From Prorocentrum cordatum (lineage: Eukaryota > Sar > Dinophyceae > Prorocentrales > Prorocentraceae): a stretch of 28,768 nt of DNA. The position numbers and the translations under genes were made by a program. The notes under the pieces are model-generated. The model did not search any database and was not told the DNA's origin. It saw only the letters and a list, made by a program, of their open reading frames with translations. Of the stretch, positions 1 through 7,189 are shown piece after piece. Positions within the stretch are counted from its first letter, which is position 1; each line of letters opens with the position of its first letter. Location of the stretch: NCBI GenBank assembly GCA_963575745.1, contig CAUYUJ010003080.1, positions 95,001 through 123,768 of the forward strand, read 5' to 3'.

Positions 1-2011
1 GTGGCCGAGTGGAGCGTCCTCGACGGGAACTGCTTCCACCAGGGCGACTTGCCCCAGGACTGCAAGCAGGACGAGAACCCCCGCCTCCTGGAGCACCGAG
101 AACTGGACCTCGAGCTCGCAGACGAGCAGGAGGACATGCTCAGAACGCCAGAAAAAAAACGGATCAAGGAGATGCAATAGTCCCGCGTGCGCTCGAGAAC
201 TGGATCAAGGTGGCGCGAACAAGTAAGCGCAAGAGCAGGTGGGCGCCCGAGTTCGCGGGCCAGTTCCCGGGCAAGCACGCGCGCAAGTGGCCGCGCGAGA
301 AGGCAGGGGCTGTCGGCGAGGCCTCGCTCGAGCACCTGAGCCGAAGCGCGGCCGAGGCAAGGCTCGCGGGCAGGCCGCCGAAGGCGAAGACGAGCTTCTC
401 CCAGAAGTTCAAGGCCAAGAAGCAAGCGGAGAAGGACGCCAAGAAGCAAGCGAAGGCCAACAAGAAAACAGGCCTCGAGGCTCGCGAGGGCAGCCCCCTG
501 GCACGCCAAGGTGGCGCGCGTCGCCGAGGGGGGAGTCCACGAGGGCGGGCGCGGCAGAGTGCAGGACGTCTGGCGAGTCCTGGAGGACGCGCGCCGCCTG
601 CGCGTCCTCGAGGTGGAGACCCCGGCGATCTTCCAGATCGAGAGCAGCGAGGCCGGAGGGCTCACAAGCACTCATTAACTTCCGCCTGCTTCCGACTGAG
701 GCAGCGGATGCGCGCGGAAGCTGGCGGAAATGGCGCCAGCGACGGCGGGAGCGGCGGAAGTTGGCGGAAAGCTGGCGGAAGCAGGCGGAAGCGGAACCGA
801 GCAGGACTACAAGTTCCCCAAGCCGCACAAGCTCGACTGGCGCCAGACCAGACTGGCTCGCCGCACCGAGCTCGCCAAGGAGTGCGCGATCATGAACTGC
901 GAGCAGATCGTCAAGTGCAACGCCCTCGAGCTGGGACCAGTGCGCGCGCTGCTGGGCGAGATCGAGGAGCGCGCGGGCGTCCCCGAGACCGTTCTGGTGG
1001 TCGAGCCCACGGTGGCCGTCGCCTGGGCTCGAGAGGGCCAGGGCGAGGACGAACCCGCCGCCCAGCAGCCCGACGAGCAGAAGCGCTGGGCCGAGAGAGT
1101 CGACAAGGCCGAGCACGTCCTGATCTGCGCGCACTCCGAAGCGCCCGCGCACTACACCTACCTTAAGGTCGGCGGTTGCAACGGTTGCCCCTACCCCAAC
1201 ATGCCTCCAGTTGTTCGCTCCGTTTTGGAGCGAATCCTGGAGGCACCCTGGGCAGGGGGCACTTGTAGCAACGCCCGCCAAGGTCCCGAGGATCGGCGGG
1301 GGCGTCGCGGTGGAGTACCGCGACGCCCTCAAGCGGCCGTCCGAGAACGCCAAGCAGGCCCAAAGGGCCACATGCGAACTCACACCTACACCCCACGATT
1401 TCTGAGGGGGGAGGTGGGGTTCACTCTGCTCGAGAGCTGCCGAACGAAGTGAACCCCACCCTCCGCCTCAGACATCGTGGGCAGGTTTCGCACGTGACCT
1501 CCATTGGCCCTGGCGAGACCTGCCCTGCGAGGAACAACGGGATGTTCCAGGCCGACGCCTGGTCCAGCGGCCTGTGGACGAGTCGCTGGATCGAGCGCGC
1601 CCTGCGCGAGATGCGAGGCGAGGGTCGCCAAGCGCCCGTGAGCATCAACACGATATGCGCCCGAGGCAGCGAGTGGATCAACAAGCTCAAGGAGGCCAGC
1701 GACAACGACTTGGCCAAAGGCCAAGGCCAAGGCCAAGAGCAAGGCCAAGTCCAAGCCCTTCAAGGACCCCGCGGCGGTCGAGCCGAAGCACGCCAGCTTC
1801 GAGGAAGCAAGTGCTGCCGCTCAGGCCTGCACCAGGTGCCTTCCGTGCAAGGGTGGCTCCAGAGGATGCCGAGCCTGCATGGGCGAGTGGTTTGAGGCCG
1901 TGCGCAAGGGAGGTTTCTTGGCCACGAGCGCCAAGGACCTCTCTTGCGCAGGCAAATTGTGGCCACGAGCCCCGAGATCTTTCGAGTCAGTCTTGTGCGA
2001 AGATCTACAAG
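1..2011 (+). CDS. Gene A: unknown protein, four exons, 5'-partial, three frameshifts
   Basis: I do not recognise this protein. Proposed exons are 1-651, 805-1167, 1283-1357 and 1485-2011, all joined in phase 0, about 538 residues. The frame enters at base 1 without a start codon. Exon 1 is basic (KAKKQAEKDAKKQAKANKK near 410-470). Exon 2 holds a helical, acidic segment (ALLGEIEERAGVPETVLVVE). Exon 4 has a Lys-Ala tract at 1719-1770 and a Cys cluster C-x2-C-x2-C-x6-C-x2-C at 1828-1878 that could bind zinc. Frame changes without an intron occur at the A8 run 152-159, near 491-493, and at 1716-1718, where dropping one A restores an AKAKAK repeat. They are either sequencing errors or pseudogene decay. 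AAG|GTCAGT at 2009-2016 is a good donor into the following microsatellite, so the gene probably continues beyond it. Confidence 0.7.
652..804 (+). mobile_element. Introner-like inverted-repeat intron 1 of gene A (GC-AG)
   Basis: Between GAG|GCCGG and GAGCAG|GACTAC lies a 153-bp insert carrying in-frame stops. Removing it joins two phase-0 reading frames. It contains a perfect 16-bp inverted repeat, CTTCCGCCTGCTTCCG at 679-694 and its complement at 776-791, and repeated GGCGGAA motifs inside. The donor is GC. That it arose as an introner is inferred from structure; no second copy was seen in the window. Confidence 0.65.
1168..1282 (+). mobile_element. Introner-like inverted-repeat intron 2 of gene A (GT-AG)
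   Basis: A 115-bp insert separates CTTAAG|GTC from CCAAG|GTC, so AAGGTC is duplicated at its edges as a target-site duplication would be. The arms are imperfect complements (GGCGGTTGCAACGGTTGCCC against GGCGTTGCTACAAGTGCCCC), and the centre is a tight hairpin around GTTCGCTCCGTTTTGGAGCG. Removal joins exon 2 (...HYTYLK) to exon 3 (VPRIGGGVAVEYRD...) in phase 0. Confidence 0.75.
1358..1484 (+). mobile_element. Family A introner-like element, intron 3 of gene A
   Basis: The repeat core spans about 1366-1498: GGCCACATGCGAA at the left is answered by TTCGCACGTGACC at the right, with inner arms TTCTGAGGGGGGAGG and CCTCCGCCTCAG. CAG|GCC at 1357/1358 with CAG|GTT at 1484/1485 keeps phase 0, giving a GC-AG intron. 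The alternative donor AGG|GCC at 1366/1367 is also in phase. The same family recurs at 27961-28768 in an unrelated gene on the other strand. Confidence 0.65.
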
Positions 2012-2029
2012 GTCAGTCTACACGAAAGC

Positions 2030-2330
2030 CCAGGATCATCATCATCATCATCATCATCAGCATCATCATCATCATCATCAACATCATCATCATCATCATC
2101 ATTAGCATCATCATCATCATCAGCATCATCATCATGGTCATCATCATCATCATCATCATCAGCATCATCATCGTCATTATCATCGTCATTATCATCGTCA
2201 TCATCATAAACATCATCATCCTCATCCTCATCCTCATCCTCATCCTCATCCTCATCAGCAGCATCAGCATCAGCATCAGCATCAGCATCAGCATCAGCAT
2301 CAGCATCAGCAGCATCAGCATCAGCATCAG

Positions 2331-2380
<50 letters not shown>

Positions 2381-2430
2381 CCATCACCATCACAATCACC
2401 ATCACCATCACCATCACCATCACCATCATA
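2030..2430. repeat. ATC/CAT trinucleotide microsatellite
   Basis: About 400 bp of ATC repeats passes into CATCAG, CTCATC and finally CACCAT variants. All frames give homopolymeric Ile, Met or Ser runs, so it is non-coding. It lies just after a GT donor-like site at 2012, so it is probably inside an intron of gene A or downstream of it. Confidence 0.95.
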
Positions 2431-3055
2431 GTTAACATCACCTTCCCCGGGAAAATCATTGATTATCCCCGCCAGACCCCCGAAATTTCTTATCCCATGG
2501 GGATTATTATCGTCCGGAGTCGGTTAAGTGGGTGACCGGCGCCCGAAGTGGCTTGGGTGGATCCAGATCTCAAGCCACCTGGGGCACCTCCGACCCCGCC
2601 TGAGCATCCACTTGTGACCCTCCCTGTACCCTCAGCCCCCCCCCCCCGCGGCCATCCCAGCACGCCCTTCCCCTCCCCGGACCTCGAGGGGCCGCCGCCT
2701 CGGCGTCCTCGGCGGCCATGCCGAAGACCGCCTGCGCCCTGGCCTGCCGGCTGACCCTGCCGCTCGCCTCGGCCCCCGCCCTGGGCGCGCCCGGGGCCCC
2801 CCCCGCGCGAGCCCGAGCGTCGGAGGGGGCGCCCGAGCCCACCAGGGCGGCCGCCTGCGGCGGCGGCCCACCTGCAGAGAGCAGACCCCCCACCCCCACC
2901 CCCCAGATCCCCCCCCCCAGAAAGGAGCACCCCGACAAGCAGAGCCGTTTGGAAAACGCGCCCGTGAGGCGGGAGTCGAACGGGGCAGGGTTGTTCGGTA
3001 GACGCCCAGGGCCGTGCAGCAATCGCCAACCGCCAATCATGGGTGTCGGGGTGTT
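2431..3055. other. No firm gene; weak minus-strand coding candidate
   Basis: The stretch has several poly-C runs (2637-2647, 2882-2922). A minus-strand frame at about 2690-2880 has GC-rich third positions and ends in a mixed segment (AVFGMAAEDAEAAAPRG). It lacks a clear start or splice sites and is mostly Ala, Gly and Arg, so I do not call it. Confidence 0.3.
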
Positions 3056-3215
3056 TTATTTTCTTCCCTGACCGCTGCCCGGGAGTCGGCCCGGCTCCAG
3101 GCTGTTGCTCGCGCTGGTGTCCCAGCTGGAGCTGTCGGCGATCTGCACGCCCTCGAGCAGCCTCTCCGCCGACCGCACCACCTCGGAGGGTAAGACAGCC
3201 CGGACCTCCCACGCA
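3056..3215 (-). CDS. Terminal exon of an unrecognised minus-strand gene
   Basis: Read on the minus strand, a splice-acceptor-like CTGACCATTTCAG|T is followed by one base plus 53 codons to a TAA stop. The peptide begins AWEVRAVLPSEVVRSAERLL and continues through GVQIADSSSWDTSASN to a basic end (GQGRK). Third positions are strongly G or C and residues are mixed, unlike the neighbouring low-complexity frames. The acceptor belongs to a dispersed repeat described separately. Upstream exons were not found. Function is unknown. Confidence 0.55.
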
Positions 3216-3345
3216 CTGAAATGGTCAGCGCGGAGGCTTTTCGTTGTATGCAGCCTCTGTCTGCCCTCGCCAGGCCCCAGGACTGTCAAAAAACTAGTCA
3301 GGATGACAAGCTGGCCCCGGGTCGGGGCTTCTGGGAACTGCGTAC
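3216..3345 (-). repeat. Dispersed repeat R1, copy 1 (supplies a 3' splice site)
   Basis: On the minus strand the copy reads ...GGGGCCAGCTTGTCATCC..TTTTTTGACAGTCCTGGGGC..CTCCGCGCTGACCATTTCAG. It matches plus-strand DNA at 4805-4926 closely at both ends. CTGAC plus a pyrimidine stretch plus CAG looks like a branch point and acceptor, and an open exon follows directly. Confidence 0.6.
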
Positions 3346-3389
3346 AGGAAAAACAATACATCGGATCTCTGGGGGGGACCATGACCAAG

Positions 3390-3510
3390 AGTGAGCGCGG
3401 AAACATTGGTGCCGATCTTGGTCATCGTTCATCTTGGCCATGGCCGACTCGTGGATCATCCTCGCGGATCGGCGACGGCTGACATGGACCGTGACCGAGA
3501 TCGGTGTCGG
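3390..3510. repeat. Imperfect inverted repeat around GATCTTGGTCA
   Basis: GTGCCGATCTTGGTCAT near 3410-3426 is partly complementary to GTGACCGAGATCGGTGTCGG near 3491-3510. It may be a decayed foldback element. No gene is visible here. Confidence 0.35.
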
Positions 3511-3654
3511 CAAGGCCCCGCGACATGACTACTTGGGGGGGCCTGTTTAGGCCAGCCAGGGCTGCCTGGCGGGGCCCCCTGTGCGCAACCCGAAGCCTCA
3601 TCAATCATGTTCCCAGACATCCCGCATCTCGATTTTTTTGAGACAAGGGCCCCC

Positions 3655-3745
3655 GACCTCTCGACCACTTCCCCGGGACCAGTGTTTGTTCCAGAGTCTC
3701 TTTTTGACGGTCCCAGAAACCGGTAAGGGCCACGCGAGGCCCAAC
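3655..3745 (+). repeat. Dispersed repeat R1, copy 2 (5' part only)
   Basis: Shares CGGGACCAGTGTTTGTTCCAG..CTCTTTTTGACGGTCCCAGA with the other R1 copies but lacks the CTGAC..CAG end. The preceding CGATTTTTTTGAGAC recurs in altered form at about 3764-3779. Confidence 0.4.
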
Positions 3746-3923
3746 ACTATGAACAACCGCCGATTCAATTTTTTCGAGACGCCAGGTGTCTGGGCACCAG
3801 TCATGGCTGTCTCGTGCTTCGTCCCCCGACCACCTGCTCCCAGGAGCCGGAGCTCCCGTCGTCCCCGCTGACGTCCTCTCGCGATCGAACCGACCTCTGG
3901 CACGCCGCGGTCTCTTCATCCAG

Positions 3924-4121
3924 TTGGATACCGAGTTTTTTCGGTCGCGATCGGTAGCGACCGATCGGCACTCCAAATTGGTCGCGACCGATCGCGACCG
4001 ATTCCCAAATCGGTCACGGTCGATTTCGAAGCCAATCGATCGCGGTCGCTGTACCGGAATCCGGAGCAAAATCGGTAGCGACCGATCTCGCCAGTCGCGA
4101 CCGAAAAACTCCAGCATCCAA
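3924..4121. mobile_element. Foldback element with GGTCGCGACC-type arms
   Basis: A 198-bp element whose ends are complementary for over 25 bp: TTGGATAC..GAGTTTTTTCGGTCGCGA at 3924-3950, answered by TCGCGACCGAAAAACTCCAG and ATCCAA ending at 4121. The interior repeats CGACCGATCGCGACCGAT, so it can fold at several nested levels. No transposase is inside. It resembles the intron-forming elements of this window, but no flanking frame proves that it is an intron. Confidence 0.65.
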
Positions 4122-4804
4122 TGATCAGGGTCCCACGGCCTCCAGAGGCCCCCCAAGGATCATGATGTGTGCTCCAAGCTCGCTTGGCCTGAAAAGGGTT
4201 CAGGCCAGTGACGAGACCTCGGCTCGGGCGGAACTGTGCCGAACCCACCTGTGGCTGCCGATCTCGTCACGCGACTCTGGCGCCTCGCGGCGGACGGAGC
4301 GGCGGGCCGCGCCTCGGGAACGACCCCGACCTGTCTCGATGCTCCTCGTTTCAAGTGCGCTCGGGTCAACGCGTGCTCGTGCACCGAAGGCCCCTCCATA
4401 CGACGCAGGCGGAACCATGAGGGCCGACACAGGCTGCGTGCCATCGGCGGAGCCGAACGAGGCAATCAGACTCGCGCTGGGCTCACACGCGTCCGAAGGA
4501 TCATCGAATCTCCCGGGGCGCGCTCTGGCCAGCATCTCTCTGCCGCCCCGGCCGGGTGCGGCGAGGACCCCCCCACCCTCAGAGGCACAGGAGAGGCAGC
4601 CAGGAAACCTCCAGACAGACCCCGATCTGACCCCTTCCATCCGCGGCCCCAGAGCGCCCCGACCCCCCCCCCGGGTCCAACTTTCCGTCATAGAGCCGTC
4701 TTGGACGGCCCTGGGGCTCGCACACGGGTCCCACGAGACCGCACTCGGCAAGAAAAGCTCCGAAATCTACGAGTTACTTGTTCTTTGTCTTTCTTTTTTC
4801 CCAC

Positions 4805-4926
4805 AAGCAGGGCCCCCAGGGCCGGCTCTCCATCCCGAGAGTTCTTTGACATTCCTGGGGCCCGGCGAGGGCCCCCAGGGGCCGAAAGCGGCGAGAGCCC
4901 TCCGCCCTGACCTTTTCTCAGTGCCC
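4805..4926 (+). repeat. Dispersed repeat R1, copy 3
   Basis: GGGCCGGCTCTCCATCC..GTTCTTTGACATTCCTGGGG..CGGCGAGGGC..CCTCCGCCCTGACCTTTTCTCAG aligns along its whole length with copy 1. It also ends in a strong acceptor-like CTGACCTTTTCTCAG. A following exon is not certain. Confidence 0.6.
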
Positions 4927-5184
4927 TGGGCGTCTCCTCCAGGCAGGGCCAAAATGGGGGTCACCACTGGGGAAGGGGTCCGAAGAGAGTGGCAGACCTC
5001 CTCGCGAGTGCCCCCCCCCCCCCCCTTCCCGCGAGGAGGCCACAGACCCTAGGAAGGCAAGGCACGGACCCCCCAGCGAAGAAGGAAAGCTTGGAATACA
5101 ACGAACCAGGTCGCCCGAGGACTGGGCAGGCCACGGATAGGGCCCGCCGTGGCAACACCTCGTGCCGTCGGTCACCCGGGATCT

Positions 5185-5300
5185 CGACCCCTCCCCCGGG
5201 GCCTGGTCTTCACCCGGAGCCGTTTTTCGACGGCCTCGAGCGGCCGAGCCCGACGAACGCCTCCGTCTTGACTTTTCCACGCGCTGTAGGCCCGGGAAGG
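5185..5300 (+). repeat. Dispersed repeat R1, copy 4 (divergent)
   Basis: CCGGGGCCTGGTCTTCACCC..CCGTTTTTCGACGGCCTCG..CGCCTCCGTCTTGACTTTTC matches the order of blocks in copies 1 and 3 with more differences, and ends near CGCTGTAGG. Confidence 0.45.
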
Positions 5301-5347
5301 CCAGGAATGGAACCATCAGGTTGCCGGAGATCTGGGCAGGCCAGGGG

Positions 5348-5596
5348 AGCCCGTCGTGGCCATCTTGGCAAGGCTTCGGTAGGCCCAGCTGGCCTCAACA
5401 GGCTCCCCCAGGTCGTCCCAATCGGCCTTAACAGGTCCCCCGAGTAGCCCAGGGCGGTCTCAACACCCCAAACCTGGGGCGCGGAGCGCCCCAGGGGCGG
5501 CGCCAGGGTGTTGAGACCTCCCTGTTGAGGCCAGTCGGGCCTACCTGGGGGGCTTGTCTGCGCGCAGACCGAAGCCTTGCCCAAGCCCGTCGTGGC
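5348..5596. mobile_element. Large nested foldback element with 13-bp flanking direct repeat
   Basis: AGCCCGTCGTGGC occurs identically at 5348-5360 and 5584-5596 and looks like a target-site duplication. Inside, TTGGCAAGGCTTCGGTAGGC..GGCCTCAACAGG is answered by CCTGTTGAGGCC..GGCCTAC..CCGAAGCCTTGCCCAA. A further nested pair, GGTCTCAACACCC and GGGTGTTGAGACC, encloses a palindrome around CCTGGGGCGCGGAGCGCCCC. The right arm is related to 3545-3600 (CCTGTTTAGGCCAGCCAGGG..CCCGAAGCCT), so this is a repeated element. Confidence 0.7.
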
Positions 5597-5742
5597 TACA
5601 GTCAAAACCCATGGCGCAAGGATGCAAGGTGAGAACGCAAGACCCTTGACGCCAACACTGGCTCAGGATGGGCCGAAGCAGGGGTGCAAGGGGTAGCCCT
5701 GACGCAACAGCGCGTCCCTACTATGGCTTCTGACCGTATCTG

Positions 5743-5874
5743 CTAGTGCCCGCGGCGCCCAGAGGTCTCCTCCACCCGCCCCCAGATCTTGTGCAGCGTC
5801 TGCGGCCGCGCGGCTGTTTGCGCGTCGCCGCGCGCCGGCGCCGGCCCCGCGCCGGCCGCGGGGGCACGGCTCAT
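5743..5874 (-). CDS. Small ORF, 43 codons, possible first exon
   Basis: An ATG-to-TAG frame of 43 residues begins MSRAPAAGAGPAPARG and ends HKIWGRVEETSGRRGH. The second half has mixed composition, unlike the Ala/Pro/Arg shadow frames around it. It could be a short protein or a first exon whose donor lies near the TAG. No known family is recognised. Confidence 0.25.
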   Translation of the reverse strand: MSRAPAAGAGPAPARGDAQTAARPQTLHKIWGRVEETSGRRGH

Positions 5875-6014
5875 CGGGGCCCGCCCTGCCATCTGCGCCC
5901 GCCGCGCCGCGCGGCGGCCTCGGAGCAGAAGCGGCTGCGGAGTTTCTTCGTTTGCTCCCCAAACAGTGCCTGCACTCAGGTGTTCTTACTTCTCCTCTCA
6001 GGAAGCAGGCCTGG
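5875..6014. other. GC-rich spacer
   Basis: Continuation of the GC-rich stretch upstream of the small ORF. No distinct signal was seen. Confidence 0.3.
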
Positions 6015-6225
6015 GTGTTGGTTTGGCAGCCCCGCGCTTGTCGTCGCCGCCCCGTCGCCGCCTCGTCGCCGCCCCGTCGTCAGGGCCTGGGTGCTGGTTT
6101 TGCGGGCCCGTGCTCGTCGTCGCCGCCCCGTCGCCGCCTCGTCGCCGCCTCGTCTTCTGGGCCTCGGTGTTGGTCTGGCGGTTCCGCGCGCTTTGTCGCC
6201 GCTTTGTCGCCGCCTCGTCGCCGCG
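6015..6225. repeat. Degenerate CGTCGCCGCC repeat
   Basis: Blocks of GTCGCCGCCCCGTCGCCGCC recur irregularly, separated by phrases such as GGGCCTGGGTGCTGGTTTTG that also recur about every 70 bp (near 6008, 6085 and 6150). Confidence 0.7.
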
Positions 6226-6234
6226 ACCAACCAC

Positions 6235-6625
6235 TGCACCACAGTGAATGTACCACATGGGCTGCACCACATAGGTTGCAGCACACGGGCTGCACCACGT
6301 ATGTATGCATGCATATATATATATATGTATATTTATACATATATATATATATGTATATATTGCGCAACATAGTTTGCACAACATCGATTGCACCATATAT
6401 ATATATGTGTATATATTACGCACCACATAGATTAAGCGACGCACGTTGCACCACATAGGCTGCACAACATAGACTGCACAACGTATCGCACCACATTCAT
6501 TGCAGCACGTAGTTTGCTCAACATAGTTTGTATCACATATTTTGGGCCACATGGATTGCACCACACAGATTGCGCCACATGGGTTGCACAACGCAGATTG
6601 CACAAGACACGTTGCTAGAAGCACA
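6235..6625 (+). repeat. 14-bp minisatellite TTGCACCACATAGA with TA microsatellite
   Basis: Successive 14-bp units read TTGCACCACATAGG, CTGCACAACATAGA, TTGCAGCACGTAGT, TTGCTCAACATAGT, TTGGGCCACATGGA, TTGCGCCACATGGG and so on. Two TATATA tracts (about 6310-6360 and 6394-6417) interrupt the array. The period of 14 is not a multiple of 3 and no frame is conserved. Confidence 0.9.
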
Positions 6626-7189
6626 CCGTTTGGGGCCGACGCTGGTTAACACATCGGTTGGTTCTCGGCGGTCGGGCCTCCTCCCTCTTTCCTCCTTCGC
6701 GGCCGCTCTCTTCCTTTCCAGTCGTCTTCGCGTCCCGTGCCTGGCGCGCCCCGCGAGAACCGACCCCCGCGCCTGCGACCGCCGGCGCTGCCTTAGGAAC
6801 GCTTCTTCGTGTCGGCGGCCAGGCAGGGCAACTGCGCTGGCGGAAGAACCAACCAAACGGGGGCACCGCTGTAGCGACTTGGGCCACCATGCAAGAGAGA
6901 GGGAAAACGGGGAGGGCGGGCGGCCGAAGTGGGGGGTGCCTCGGAACACACCTTTCTCAGGTTTCCTCTTACCAGCAGCACTTCGATTGCGGACTGCCCG
7001 AGGTGGCTCTAGGTGCCGCTGCAGATGGGGCAGGCGTTTGGGGTCCAGCAGGGCGGTAGCGGCCAAGCGCTCCACTTTCCCAAGAACCCAATCGTGTCGT
7101 GAACAAGACTACGACGGGAGGTTTCTGTTGCTGTTGCTATTTTCGGCCTCTGGGGGCCCTCGCTAGACCCTCGGAACCCATCCTGGCGA
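6626..7189. other. No confident gene
   Basis: Unique GC-rich sequence between two tandem arrays. Open frames on both strands are Arg/Ser/Pro-rich and do not show the clear codon bias of the convincing exons. Confidence 0.4.

Larger units (their letters stand above)
4122..5347. other. No confident gene; holds R1 copies
   Basis: Long Pro, Arg and Ser-rich frames exist on both strands here, but they arise from GC richness and disagree with one another. Apart from the two R1 copies I see no supported feature. Confidence 0.5.

Noticed and set aside
2013-2459. Poly-Met or poly-Ile protein over the ATC/CAT microsatellite
   Set aside because: Pure trinucleotide repeat read in any frame. No flanking coding bias.
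2960-3000. tRNA-like GTTCGACTCCC on the minus strand
   Set aside because: The bases around it cannot form the T-arm stem, and no acceptor or anticodon arms fit.
4162-5052. 296-codon plus-strand frame
   Set aside because: It is long only because of GC richness, is dominated by Pro/Arg/Ser, and competes with other frames and with repeat R1.
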